DNA of 64,000 bases, from positions 1 to 64,000 of the forward strand of contig MHBI01000098.1 in the NCBI GenBank assembly GCA_001804815.1, written 5' to 3'. Made by a program: the position numbers and the translations under genes. Each line of letters starts with the position of its first letter. The stretch's first letter is position 1. This document shows, piece by piece, positions 23,878 through 33,720 of this stretch. The notes beneath the pieces were generated by a model, which was not told the DNA's origin, ran no database searches, and saw only the letters and a list, made by a program, of their open reading frames with translations. Source of the stretch: Lentisphaerae bacterium GWF2_50_93 (GTDB lineage: Bacteria > Verrucomicrobiota > Lentisphaeria > Victivallales > GWF2-50-93).

Positions 23878-25212
23878 TCACCAATATACCGTTACATAAT
23901 CAGTAATCCTGAATATCCCAAGCGCAAGTCCGATTATTATTGAACCGAACAGGACAACATTTATCAGGATTCCTGCAATCTCAATTATCTGGAGGAATCC
24001 CTTGGCAGAAGAGCTAATTTCAAAGCGCACCCATCTCAGGGATGTATCGAAGCCTTCGCTTAACTTATCCCTCATGACAGCATTCCTGATGATCATATTA
24101 TGCAATGGATCATACAAATTCATATCCTCCCATGCATCAAGCCAGTTCCTGCCATTCTCAGCTGACTTCACGAATTTCCCAAGCCTGAACCTTATGAACT
24201 GATAACGGCTCGAGACTATGCTCCATTCAGCGGCTTTTATCACATCGTCGCCGGAAGAAATAAAGGCGGCCATAGATCCGGACAGCTCGACCTGTGCGGC
24301 CGCCTTGTAATACCATCCGAAGACAGGCACTCTTATCAGGCATTCTTCCAGGATCCTTTTAATCAATGGAAGATTAGATATTAAAAGACCGACACACAGG
24401 CCGACAAAGAACAAAGACAATATCGTATCGTAGTGGGTATGCAGGAAATCAGATACGTAGAAGACTATCTTGGTCATTTCGGGATAATAAACAGTATTCC
24501 CCTCGTAAAGCTCAGCCATTATTCTCTGGAATTTTGGTACGATGAAAACCATAAGTCCCGTGGCTATCAGCGACAGGTTTACAAACTGGATCACAGGATA
24601 TGCAAAGCTTGCCTTGATTTCATTCTTCAATCCATGGACAAAGCATATATTCTCCGCCAGCTGCGGGAGAATTTCCTTGAGTTTCTTTTCCTTGTCGGCT
24701 TTTTGTATTGCAAGAAGCAGATAATCAGGGAAATATCTATGAAGCCTCCTGACGAATGATTCTGAAAGCGAAACTCCGTTCTTCAAATCCGCCGACACCA
24801 GCATTAATTGCGAATTGAATGATGGAGGTTTGACTACGATAAAACTCTTCAACTTCTTCTTTCCCATTACAAACATCAGCACAGGAAGGATGATAGCGAC
24901 CGCAAGGAGAATCATAGTCCACTTGATAATGTCTTCCATATAAACGGAGTGACTCATTAAAGAGATCAGAATCTTGAACATAAAAAAAAGTACCAATAAA
25001 AATATAGGAAGAAAAAGAAAATATGAGCTTTTCCCTACTTTATAATTAAGATCATCTATCTGTTTCTCATTGTTCCCTTCCCTGCAGAATCCGTCAATTG
25101 CCTGATCAAAGGGTATATCGTTCCTGGCCGCAAACGCGAGAGTCTTCATGAAATAATCGATGCCGCTATAGAAGTGCTGGCTTTCAACATAGCATGGACC
25201 GTTCAGATTCAT
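23878..25212 (-). CDS. GspF-like membrane platform protein, long divergent type (4)
   Basis: A 444-residue GspF/PilC-like inner-membrane protein. After an N-terminal segment (FMKTLAFAARNDIPFDQAID), which echoes the other long copy, come two hydrophobic stretches (about residues 63-90 and 98-118) and two GspF-type domains: the first with KNGVSLSESFVRRLHRYFPDY (about 152-172) and the second with VQVELSGSMAAFISSGDDVI-like helices and FRLGKFVKSAENGRNWLDAW. A transmembrane segment lies between the domains and another at the C-terminus. It matches 26296-27444 in layout and sequence. Four bases separate it from the ATPase gene. Confidence 0.78.
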   Translation of the reverse strand: MNLNGPCYVESQHFYSGIDYFMKTLAFAARNDIPFDQAIDGFCREGNNEKQIDDLNYKVGKSSYFLFLPIFLLVLFFMFKILISLMSHSVYMEDIIKWTMILLAVAIILPVLMFVMGKKKLKSFIVVKPPSFNSQLMLVSADLKNGVSLSESFVRRLHRYFPDYLLLAIQKADKEKKLKEILPQLAENICFVHGLKNEIKASFAYPVIQFVNLSLIATGLMVFIVPKFQRIMAELYEGNTVYYPEMTKIVFYVSDFLHTHYDTILSLFFVGLCVGLLISNLPLIKRILEECLIRVPVFGWYYKAAAQVELSGSMAAFISSGDDVIKAAEWSIVSSRYQFIRFRLGKFVKSAENGRNWLDAWEDMNLYDPLHNMIIRNAVMRDKLSEGFDTSLRWVRFEISSSAKGFLQIIEIAGILINVVLFGSIIIGLALGIFRITDYVTVYW

Positions 25213-25215
25213 TTT

Positions 25216-26265
25216 TCATCCACCAAGTTTGTGTATGATTGCAATCAACGGCGTAAAAAGTCCGATTATAATATTGCCGACGACGACAGAAAGCATGATT
25301 ATCAGGCACGCATCCCATGCCAACCCAGCCTTATTGATCGCTGCGATAGTTCTTTCCCTGTACATCTGGGCGAGATTCTTAAGTTCTTCAGGACGTCTGT
25401 TTTCAGGCACGTTTTTCACAGTCAGTACCACCAGGTCCGAGATTATTTCCTCATTTCTCAGGCATTCTACAACATCCCTGCCCTCGGAACATCCCCTTGA
25501 AATGTTCTTGAGCGAGGCCGAAAGCTTGGATTCTTCAATGATCTCGGAGATTGCTTCAAACGCATAAACCATGGAAAGCTTCTGTTCCATGAATACCGCC
25601 CACATCGAGCAGAAACGGGACATCTGCAGGTTCTTGAATATGTTCCCGGACAAAGGGATAATCCTTATTATCTTTAAAAATGCCTTTTGAGACGAAGGGC
25701 TTCTATTTCCGAAGAGCCAGATTAAAAAAGAAATCGATACAAGGAAAAATGACAGTATCGCAATCTCATATCTGATCGACAATGATGAGAGGTTGACAAT
25801 TAACGCTGTAAGCGGAGGAAGCTTCTCACCCTCAAGAAGTTCACTGAATATCTGTGCGAACTGCGGTACTACAAGCCTTAAGATCAGGAAAAAAAGGATG
25901 AACGAAAATGACATGGTGAACACCGGATACAGTGCGATCCCCTTCACCATCGAAACAAGCTGGTGGTTCATTCTCGACATGTAGGCGATTTCATTCAATA
26001 TCTCTGACAGTGTCCCGCTCTTTTCACCGCACTCTATCATTCTGACATGGAACGGCTGGAAGTAATCCGGGAACTGCCTCATGGCTTCCGACAGCGGCTG
26101 TCCCCTGGAGGTTCCCTGGGAAATGCTGAAAAGGACTTGTTTGAAATCAGGCTTGTCGAAATTTGCGGCAAGCTGGTAGATGCTTTCCGGAAGCGGCAGA
26201 TTCGATTTCACGAGCAGTGAAAGCTGCCTGTAGAAATCCGCAATTTCTGTTTCGTTGGTGGCCAT
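25216..26265 (-). CDS. GspF-like membrane platform protein, short canonical type (3)
   Basis: A 349-residue GspF/PilC-family protein. Two homologous GspF domains are visible: the first with DFYRQLSLLVKSNLPLPESI, GQPLSEAMRQFPDYFQPFHV, RMIECGEKSGTLSEIL (about 8-100), followed by a transmembrane segment YPVFTMSFSFILFFLILRLV; the second with NLQMSRFCSMWAVFMEQKLS, CSEGRDVVECLRNEEI (about 205-290) and a last transmembrane segment. It should form the membrane platform that couples the ATPase to the pseudopilus. It is closely related to 27456-28493 (FPxYFxPxHVxMI, LLEGEKLPPLT in both), showing a duplicated pair. Confidence 0.85.
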   Translation of the reverse strand: MATNETEIADFYRQLSLLVKSNLPLPESIYQLAANFDKPDFKQVLFSISQGTSRGQPLSEAMRQFPDYFQPFHVRMIECGEKSGTLSEILNEIAYMSRMNHQLVSMVKGIALYPVFTMSFSFILFFLILRLVVPQFAQIFSELLEGEKLPPLTALIVNLSSLSIRYEIAILSFFLVSISFLIWLFGNRSPSSQKAFLKIIRIIPLSGNIFKNLQMSRFCSMWAVFMEQKLSMVYAFEAISEIIEESKLSASLKNISRGCSEGRDVVECLRNEEIISDLVVLTVKNVPENRRPEELKNLAQMYRERTIAAINKAGLAWDACLIIMLSVVVGNIIIGLFTPLIAIIHKLGG

Positions 26266-26295
26266 ACAGTCCTAATGTACCATTGTTAGAGTATT

Positions 26296-27444
26296 TTAAA
26301 ATGCCTCCGCGAGATAACCGATTATCCTGAATATCGAACCCAGCAGGGCTATTGCCGTTGAAGCGACAATGAGTCCTATGAACAATATTCCCGAGCTCTC
26401 AATCCACCGGAGCCTTTTCACGGACGACTTCGAAACATCATTTGAGAGCCATACCAGCATAGTATCAAATCCTTCGGCGGGATTGTTCCTTGCCGCAGAA
26501 TTAGTCACAATCCAGTCATTGATTGAAACGCCCAGTTTCATCTTCCTCCATTCATCCGCCCAGTCCTTCCCACTTTTTACGGACTCGGCGAACTTCAACA
26601 GTTTCTTCCTCATCCATGGCCTTCCGATTGTTGAGGCGCTTATTTCTGCGGCTTCGGCAATGTCTTTTCCTGAAGCCAGATATGACGCCATGGATCCGGC
26701 AAGCTCAAGCAAGGCGTTCCTTTTAACGCTTCTGTTTAGGAAAGGAATTCTGACAAGGATTTCCTCGAAGATGGGTTTTAAATATGGCTTAAGAGGATTG
26801 TAGATTATCATGAACAGAAGAAAGAACATAAACATGGTAAAAAAGTTTGAGGACAACCAGTTTGATACAGCAACGTATCTGCTTAGAATAACTGGAGTTT
26901 CCGTACCCTCCAAAAGTTCAGAGTATATTTTCTCAAACTTGGGCACAATGAATATCATCAGTCCTGAAATAACAAGCATGATTATCGTAAACTCGAACAC
27001 AGGGAAGACAAGCGCGGATGATATCTTCATCTTTATATCGGTCATGAAATTAATTCTTTTGGCAAAGCGTGGCATCACGTCTGCGAGACACCCCTCTTTT
27101 TCAGCCTGTTCCACAGCATCAAGGAAATATGCCGGAAGATAGTTTGAAAGTCTTTTCTTCAGGGCCACATGAAGAGAAGCCCCTTTTTTAATGTCAATAA
27201 TTGCAAGCTCCAGAGAAGTACTCCACTTTTTCCTGAAAAAATTGCTGAAGTGCGGTAGCAGATCGTCCTTGCCCCGCACCGTACCGCAGTCCGTCATTGT
27301 CGACAGGGCCTCGTCGAAGGGAATGTCATGAGCCGCGGCCCAGGCTATGGTGCTGGCAAGGATGCCCGCCTTGGAATATGAAAGCATGCCGTCTGCCGAC
27401 TCGGCATATTTTCCACTCGTATAAAGTAAATTGTTGCCCATCAT
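26296..27444 (-). CDS. GspF-like membrane platform protein, long divergent type (2)
   Basis: About 382 residues from the ATG at 27444 (AAGGATAAG upstream); a longer frame from 27519 overlaps the preceding gene and is not preferred. The N-terminus (ASTIAWAAAHDIPFDEALST) echoes the long copy at 23878-25212. The first domain carries KKGASLHVALKKRLSNYLPA and DAVEQAEKEGCLADVMP; the second ELAGSMASYLASGKDIAEAA and KLLKFAESVKSGKDWADEW. Membrane segments lie near SALVFPVFEFTIIMLVISGL, in the middle (FTMFMFFLLFMIIY) and at the C-terminus. It is the second member of the duplicated short/long pair. Confidence 0.78.
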   Translation of the reverse strand: MMGNNLLYTSGKYAESADGMLSYSKAGILASTIAWAAAHDIPFDEALSTMTDCGTVRGKDDLLPHFSNFFRKKWSTSLELAIIDIKKGASLHVALKKRLSNYLPAYFLDAVEQAEKEGCLADVMPRFAKRINFMTDIKMKISSALVFPVFEFTIIMLVISGLMIFIVPKFEKIYSELLEGTETPVILSRYVAVSNWLSSNFFTMFMFFLLFMIIYNPLKPYLKPIFEEILVRIPFLNRSVKRNALLELAGSMASYLASGKDIAEAAEISASTIGRPWMRKKLLKFAESVKSGKDWADEWRKMKLGVSINDWIVTNSAARNNPAEGFDTMLVWLSNDVSKSSVKRLRWIESSGILFIGLIVASTAIALLGSIFRIIGYLAEAF

Positions 27445-27455
27445 AAAACTTATCC

Positions 27456-28493
27456 TTAATAGATAAAATGGCTGAGTATCGGCAGGAACAATATGAATAT
27501 GATGGTTCCTACGGCGCATATCATCATCATCATTGATACTAGTTCCCAGGCAGTACCCAAGCGCCTGAATCCGAGAGTTGCCCTGTCCTTGAATAGTTCG
27601 GACAGCCTGTCGAGTTCTGAAGAAAGTTCCTTTTCGGGGCTGTGCTTCAGGGTCAAAGTCAACACTTCAGAGATATCTCCCTCCTTCGAGAGTTCTTCTA
27701 CAAGGCTTCCACCCTCGGAACATTTGGATGATATTCTTTTCAACGCCAGTTCCAGCCTCTTGTTTTCGACAAGCCCTGCTATGACAGACAGGGCTTCAGC
27801 GGCAGGTATGTTCTGCTTTATCATCAAGGACCAGAGGGAGCAGATCCGCGCCATGGAAAGATTATAGAAAATCACGTTCGAAAAGGGAACCGCCTTGATA
27901 ACTTCCAGGAATATCTTCTGTGAAAAGAGGCTGTTTCCCAGCAGCCAGGCTGAAAAAGCTATGTGCGAAATAAAAATAAACCCGACAATGAATATATGGT
28001 TCCTTGTCAATTCGGATATCCCCATGATAAACTGCGTCAAGGGCGGAAGCTTTTCCCCCTCAAGAAGATCACTGAAGATAATTTCAAAATGCGGGACGAT
28101 ATAGTACATGAGCAGAAAGAATATGAAAAACGCGAAAGTCGTGGTGAACAGAGGATATGCCAGAACATCTTTTACCAAAATGGTCAGCTGGCTCTGCAGG
28201 TGCGAAACCCGCGCAATATCCAGCAGGATGTCGGGGAGGAGTCCGGATTTCTCCCCCAAGCCGATCATTTTCACGTGCATCGGATGGAAGTAGGCGGGGA
28301 ATCTTTGCATCGCTTCGGCAAGGGGAACACCTTTTGACGTATCCTCGCTTATTTTTTGGAGGATCTCCCGGAATTCCTTATGCCCTGAATTCCTGCCGAG
28401 ATGACAGAGTGTTTCTGGAAGAGGCATATTGGATTTAGTGAGGATTGAAAGTTCCCTGTAGAAATCTGTAATTTCCTGGCTTCTTGTTTTCAC
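27456..28493 (-). CDS. GspF-like membrane platform protein, short canonical type (1)
   Basis: A 345-residue GspF/PilC-family protein and the closest relative of 25216-26265. First domain: DFYRELSILTKSNMPLPETL, GVPLAEAMQRFPAYFHPMHV, KMIGLGEKSGLLPDIL. Then a transmembrane stretch (FTTTFAFFIFFLLMYYIV), LLEGEKLPPLTQFIMGI, the second domain (LSMARICSLWSLMIKQNIPA, SKCSEGGSLVEELSKEG) and a C-terminal transmembrane segment. It is the first pilus gene after the macroglobulin, with a gap of only 31 bases, so it is probably on the same mRNA as the ECF sigma/macroglobulin pair. Confidence 0.85.
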   Translation of the reverse strand: MKTRSQEITDFYRELSILTKSNMPLPETLCHLGRNSGHKEFREILQKISEDTSKGVPLAEAMQRFPAYFHPMHVKMIGLGEKSGLLPDILLDIARVSHLQSQLTILVKDVLAYPLFTTTFAFFIFFLLMYYIVPHFEIIFSDLLEGEKLPPLTQFIMGISELTRNHIFIVGFIFISHIAFSAWLLGNSLFSQKIFLEVIKAVPFSNVIFYNLSMARICSLWSLMIKQNIPAAEALSVIAGLVENKRLELALKRISSKCSEGGSLVEELSKEGDISEVLTLTLKHSPEKELSSELDRLSELFKDRATLGFRRLGTAWELVSMMMMICAVGTIIFILFLPILSHFIY

Positions 28494-28524
28494 TGTATTT
28501 CGCTCCTCATGCTATAATCTCACT

Positions 28525-31500
28525 TCATTGTCCAACTTTTTCAACTTCAATCACGACAGAACCGGTTTCTGAATTATTAGAAGGCCGATAATATTCATAA
28601 GCCCGTGAAACCGGAGACTGCGCCCTTATCGGATATTTCGCCTTCATATCAAAGGAGACTACAGCCTGGGAACTGGCTTTGATCTCCCTGAGATAAATAA
28701 TGACCTGCCGCCCCCTTATTTCCCATTGTTCGATTTCATTGCGGTCCTTCATGGCCTGCAGCTTGTCCGGAATCACATCAAAGCCCGGAGGCACTCCAAT
28801 GTCCACGAGGACCATATTGGCGGTAATCGTTCCATTGTTGTCCACTGTAGCCCGGCAGTTGATAATATCATTGACCTTCAGGCTGTTCTTTTCATATTCA
28901 ACATTAATCTTCAGGATCTCCTTGGCGTCTGAAGGATGTTCTTTCCTGGGGATATAATATTCAGCAACGAGCTGATAACTGTAGTTTTCATCTTTGGGAG
29001 AATGTATTTCCACGGAGTTCACCCCTTGCTTCACGAACGCTGTCAGGTCAATCAGCTGGCATACGTCATAGTTCTCCGCGGCAATGCCTGTTTTACTTAC
29101 CGCTTTCCCGTTTACAGATATCGTTATCTCATATGGTTTGTCGTATTTCTTCTGTTCCTTCCCCGCGATAATCGCACGCAGGCACTGGATTGTCGACTGC
29201 GTGGTCCCCCAGTTTCCATTCTTATCCTTCTTACTGATCAGCCATGACAGCGCCTTGGAAGCCGTAGGCGTATGACGTCCAGTCCTGAACATTGCCTGAA
29301 CTGCGAGGGCGGTTGTTTCAGTATCATAACAAATATTCTTTCTGCCTTTTATGTTCCACATTACGAAATCCCCCTCCTCGCTCCGCGACTCGTACAGCTT
29401 TTCTATCATATTATCGGCCTCGGGCCTTCTTGCAGCGGCAAAAGCGTTTGCACAGTACGCAATCGTTCTTGCATCCTTGATCTCGTCGAGATGTTTAAGG
29501 ATATAATTGAACGATGGCTCCAGTTCAGAATTATCGAGCCCGGATTCGGCGAGGGACATCAAAACATATGACGTAACTTCAATATCTGAATTCAGACCAA
29601 GAACCCATCTTTCATTCTTCCATGAACCGTCGGTCTCACGCTTGTAGATAAGCCATTTTTTCGTCCTGTCAATGACCTTTGGATCCACACTCCCATAGAC
29701 TTTCCGCATATCACAGAACTCCATCAGGCCGTAGGCGGACAACGCTGTGCTTGCCGGAGGTCTTCCGAACCATTCAAATCCACCGTTTGAGATCTCGAAC
29801 GATAGAAGGCGCTGGTATCCCGTATTTATCATGCTTAGGGCCTTCATCTGTATCTCCGGAGAAATCTGGCCGGTCTTCTTCATGTACTGCAAGGCAAGGA
29901 TATTCGGATAGGTTATCGATGAAGTCTGTTCAAAACAACCGTAAGGCATTTTCAGCATTGATTCCATCCCATCGACGATCTGGCTGAAAATTCCCGGATA
30001 AATCCTCATATATGCCCTGGCCGAACCTTCAACGGCATTTCCGGGTATTTCAAACTTGTCCATCGTCTTTCCATCGACAGGAGAACCGTTGATGATTTTT
30101 TCAATCCTCTCACCGGCAGGTTCAACCTCGACATTCCTCTCAATCGCATCAGAGCTGTTCTTTCCAAATGCCTTCACCGTGAGGGAATGTTTCCCGGGCT
30201 TTACGGCTTCAACGGTGAAATATACGCTCTTCACCTGGCCCGGCAGAACTACAATTTCCTTTTTGAGCGAATCGGAAATCCTGAACGAACCATTGTCCAC
30301 AAGCTCAAGCTTCACAGTCTGGGATTCATTAAGATAATTGTATACAGTCACGGGAATGCTGGCAATGTCGTGCTGCGTGAGTTTCACCGGGAAATCAATG
30401 TCTAGAAAGAAATCCTTGAATACTGTGATCTTATCCTCCGAGGAACCAAGCCTTCCGTTCATATCAACGGCACTGGTCGACATCCGCCAGGTCGTAATTG
30501 AATCAGCCAGCGGAATCTCCACTGAAGCCCTTCCATTCTCGTCGGTCACTATTTCAGGAATCCATAGCAGGGTCTCCGGGAAATAGCGGCGGATACGGGC
30601 GCTGCCGACAGCCTTATCGATACATATTTCATCCTGATCGATGAAAGGCTTCACCATCTCCTGAGTAGAATTTCCATAACCTCCGCTCCAACCCCCTCCA
30701 CCACCAAGACAATTAACGGTCGCCACCAAAGGCATGAACATGCTGATGACAGTGATTGGCACAAGTATCAGTATCAACCCTATCGGACCATAGAAGAAGA
30801 ATGCCATGAATATGAAAAGCGCGGGAGTCTCCCCCATTTTTCTTCCAAGCCCTCTGGCAGGCACCTGCCGGACGACAGGAGTTGCAAGCATTGAACCGCC
30901 TGTGAATGTAGTCACCCCGCAGGCATAGACCGAGTATAAAGTTGCCAGTATGGCCAGGACTAGCAGGATATAAATCTCCAATAAATGTTTGTTGACCGGC
31001 AGGCATACGGTAAGGAAAGCAGCCAATGCCGTTATAAGGACAAAAAGAGGATATGCATAGAATGTCGGAAACAGCACCTTGTGTAAATTGTCCAGTTTCC
31101 AGGACAGCCTGAAAAACTTCTCAAGAGCTTTCCTGTACCCTAAAAATGAAATCAGGGCAGGAATGAACGTAGCAACAAACAAAGCGAACAGCCAATAGAA
31201 CAGGATGCCATCCGCAATTTTGAGCCTGAGACACAGGAGAACGATGCAGCAGGCAACCATGGGAATGCATGCAGCCCATTTCCAGGTAATTGATGACAAT
31301 GAGCTCTCCCACTCATACCTGTCGCACTTTATGAATTCATATGTATTCTCCGCAGGAACCAGGGTCCTCTTCAAACCAAGAAGCAATGCCGGAAGGATCA
31401 TCAGGAAGAAAACACCGATAAGCGCGAATATTATTCCTGCACTCAGGCTTTCCTGGTATTTATTCTTCTTTTCATCCAGCGCCTGTTTCCTTTTATCATA

Positions 31501-33720
31501 GCTTTCGCCAGCAGTAAACTCGGGCTTGTTTATTTTCATATCGTTTGAAAGAAGCATGCCTGCCGACTGCTGATAGCTTTTTTCATTCCCCGCCGTTTCA
31601 GGGAATATCTGCGGAACCGCCTTAATCTGGTATCTTGGTTTGAGAAGTTCTTCTTGCAGGAGAAAATACATCTTTTCAAAGCCGGGATGCATCTGGCAGA
31701 GTGAAAATACGGCCTCATCCACCACAGAAAGACTCAATGCCGCGACAACCGGCCTGCCGTTCCTGTCTTCAACTGCGAACTTCGCAGCGCAATTCCCGCC
31801 GGGCAGATATTTATCCTTGTCCAACTGGGTTGTTATCTTAAGGCTCTTCGGATCGTTTACCTGGATGAGCCTCAGATCGGAAACTATCTCGCCTCCGGGA
31901 AGTATCCTGTATGCCTGGACCTGGAGCGTACCGATAAGCTTATCATCTATATCCATGAAACATTCGGCTTCCTTGTTTTTCACCTCGATTGTCTTCATCA
32001 GGATGCAGACACCGTTGCGGACGACATCGAGAAAGAATATACCTGATTCGACCGAGGTCATTATATTCACCTTTGCCGTATCACCGACCTTGTAGACGGC
32101 CTTGTCCGTACGCAGGATGAAGTTTTCGGGCAATGAATCTATCGAGTATGATTTCTTTCCGGCCTGCTCGCGGTTGTCAGAGCTTTTTACAGTATATGAC
32201 AAACTCCAGCATGGAACACCGGAACTGGCGTTGCCTCTTCTGCTGAAGATGGGAAAAACAGGTGGGTTTTCATCTGATCTTCCTGGAATCGCATCATTAA
32301 TGTGTGGCGTAGCCGCGAACATCGCAATACCATTGTCATCTGTGGAGACAGCAGCAATTTTTTCAATATTGACCTCGGCCTTGACCGGACTGCCGTCGGG
32401 ATAACATGCAAAGACATAGAAATTGGTCTTTATTGGAAGAATCCTTCCATTTTCAGGGAAGAATTCAACCTTGAAATTATCCTTGGAAATAACAGTCTTC
32501 TTTGACAGTGACTGGCTGTGCCCTCCGGAATCCGTGGCTGAAACATCCAGCTTCACAAAAGCATCGCCGCTTTCAAGATGGATGCCTGTAAAATAATCCT
32601 TCAAGGGTATGCTGAATTCATAACTTCCTCCGCTGTCGCTCTTTCCCTTGACCGACGCAAATTCGTTGAATTTATCAGTGAAATCAGATGCCTTCACGGT
32701 GATATCGGCGCCTGAAACAGGTTTCCCGAACATATATGAAATGGTTACTGTTCCCCTGACAATCTCTCCTGGCTTGTAAAAGCCCTGATCTGTCTTGACG
32801 GAAATGGAAAACTTAGGCAGGACATATTTCTTCACTTCCACGGCTTTCTCTGAAACGGTGTTCCCTATGGAAACCTTTATGCTGTAATCGCCGGTGTTCA
32901 CCTGATCTGCAAGCATGAATGAAGTTGCGGCTATGCCGAAATCAGAAGTCTTCAATTCCTTCCTGTAGACCTTGTTTCCTTTCGGATCAAAGATTTCCAA
33001 GTTGACATTCCTGCCGGCTGCCGGCTTTATCGACGACGTCTCCATCGTCAGCGTTCTGATGTTTATGGCCTGTCCCGGCTGATATACAGGCTTGTCTGTC
33101 GACAACATGCACTTATAGGTGCGCCTGACTGAAATCTGGCGTTCGGCGTTGACTTTCTGGCGGGTTTCCAGCACATACGCCTCTAGCTTGTAGTCCCCCT
33201 CGCTTATCTCCGGGAACGCCTTCTCGACTACGGCTATGCCATTATTGTCGGTGACAGCCTTATACGTCTCAAGGATTTTCCCGTTGATGTCCTTCAACAA
33301 TATTTCGAGATCTTTGTCTTTGATCGCCGTCGAAGTCTGTCCGTCGCGCATGAACACCCTGAATGAGAGCTTCTGATCAGGTGAAAAGTTCCTGTGGCTG
33401 TAAATGAAGATTTCGGCCGGATCGGCCTTTGCGCTTAATACGTGGAAGGAAAGAGCAGCAGTCGCCAGTATCGCAGCAGACAGAATTATTGCCGCGGCCT
33501 TCTGGAAAGTCCTGTTGAAAAGAAGTCCCCAGAAATCCCTGACATCTGCCATCGTCACAGGGGAAGGAACCTTCTCCCTTATTGACCTCAGCACCTTTCT
33601 GACAAAAGCTTCGTCGGGATTTACTCCTGCCCGCACAATTTCCCTGATCATTCCATCTATTGCCGGCTTATCACTGGGTTTGCCGGATACGGCCATTTTA
33701 TTTATCTCCTTTTCATTCAT
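28525..33720 (-). CDS. Giant alpha-2-macroglobulin with N-terminal anti-sigma-like segment and internal membrane domain
   Basis: A 1731-residue protein starting at the ATG at 33720, which overlaps the sigma-factor stop region (ATGAATGA). Residues 1-72 are charged and cytosolic; one transmembrane helix follows (about 73-96). Residues 100-750 are macroglobulin beta domains (DKPVYQPGQAINIRTLTME, DQGFYKPGEIVRGTVTI, DKAVYKVGDTAKVNIMTS). Residues about 765-1000 hold five or six further transmembrane helices, unusual inside an A2M, ending in a Gly-rich loop. The A2M domain comes next (LLWIPEIVTDENGRASVEIP), then a thioester site PYGCFEQTSS near residue 1258, an alpha/alpha toroid and a receptor-binding-like end with a DUF11-like piece. 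It would trap proteases at the cell surface and may relay a signal to the sigma factor. Confidence 0.88.
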   Translation of the reverse strand: MNEKEINKMAVSGKPSDKPAIDGMIREIVRAGVNPDEAFVRKVLRSIREKVPSPVTMADVRDFWGLLFNRTFQKAAAIILSAAILATAALSFHVLSAKADPAEIFIYSHRNFSPDQKLSFRVFMRDGQTSTAIKDKDLEILLKDINGKILETYKAVTDNNGIAVVEKAFPEISEGDYKLEAYVLETRQKVNAERQISVRRTYKCMLSTDKPVYQPGQAINIRTLTMETSSIKPAAGRNVNLEIFDPKGNKVYRKELKTSDFGIAATSFMLADQVNTGDYSIKVSIGNTVSEKAVEVKKYVLPKFSISVKTDQGFYKPGEIVRGTVTISYMFGKPVSGADITVKASDFTDKFNEFASVKGKSDSGGSYEFSIPLKDYFTGIHLESGDAFVKLDVSATDSGGHSQSLSKKTVISKDNFKVEFFPENGRILPIKTNFYVFACYPDGSPVKAEVNIEKIAAVSTDDNGIAMFAATPHINDAIPGRSDENPPVFPIFSRRGNASSGVPCWSLSYTVKSSDNREQAGKKSYSIDSLPENFILRTDKAVYKVGDTAKVNIMTSVESGIFFLDVVRNGVCILMKTIEVKNKEAECFMDIDDKLIGTLQVQAYRILPGGEIVSDLRLIQVNDPKSLKITTQLDKDKYLPGGNCAAKFAVEDRNGRPVVAALSLSVVDEAVFSLCQMHPGFEKMYFLLQEELLKPRYQIKAVPQIFPETAGNEKSYQQSAGMLLSNDMKINKPEFTAGESYDKRKQALDEKKNKYQESLSAGIIFALIGVFFLMILPALLLGLKRTLVPAENTYEFIKCDRYEWESSLSSITWKWAACIPMVACCIVLLCLRLKIADGILFYWLFALFVATFIPALISFLGYRKALEKFFRLSWKLDNLHKVLFPTFYAYPLFVLITALAAFLTVCLPVNKHLLEIYILLVLAILATLYSVYACGVTTFTGGSMLATPVVRQVPARGLGRKMGETPALFIFMAFFFYGPIGLILILVPITVISMFMPLVATVNCLGGGGGWSGGYGNSTQEMVKPFIDQDEICIDKAVGSARIRRYFPETLLWIPEIVTDENGRASVEIPLADSITTWRMSTSAVDMNGRLGSSEDKITVFKDFFLDIDFPVKLTQHDIASIPVTVYNYLNESQTVKLELVDNGSFRISDSLKKEIVVLPGQVKSVYFTVEAVKPGKHSLTVKAFGKNSSDAIERNVEVEPAGERIEKIINGSPVDGKTMDKFEIPGNAVEGSARAYMRIYPGIFSQIVDGMESMLKMPYGCFEQTSSITYPNILALQYMKKTGQISPEIQMKALSMINTGYQRLLSFEISNGGFEWFGRPPASTALSAYGLMEFCDMRKVYGSVDPKVIDRTKKWLIYKRETDGSWKNERWVLGLNSDIEVTSYVLMSLAESGLDNSELEPSFNYILKHLDEIKDARTIAYCANAFAAARRPEADNMIEKLYESRSEEGDFVMWNIKGRKNICYDTETTALAVQAMFRTGRHTPTASKALSWLISKKDKNGNWGTTQSTIQCLRAIIAGKEQKKYDKPYEITISVNGKAVSKTGIAAENYDVCQLIDLTAFVKQGVNSVEIHSPKDENYSYQLVAEYYIPRKEHPSDAKEILKINVEYEKNSLKVNDIINCRATVDNNGTITANMVLVDIGVPPGFDVIPDKLQAMKDRNEIEQWEIRGRQVIIYLREIKASSQAVVSFDMKAKYPIRAQSPVSRAYEYYRPSNNSETGSVVIEVEKVGQ

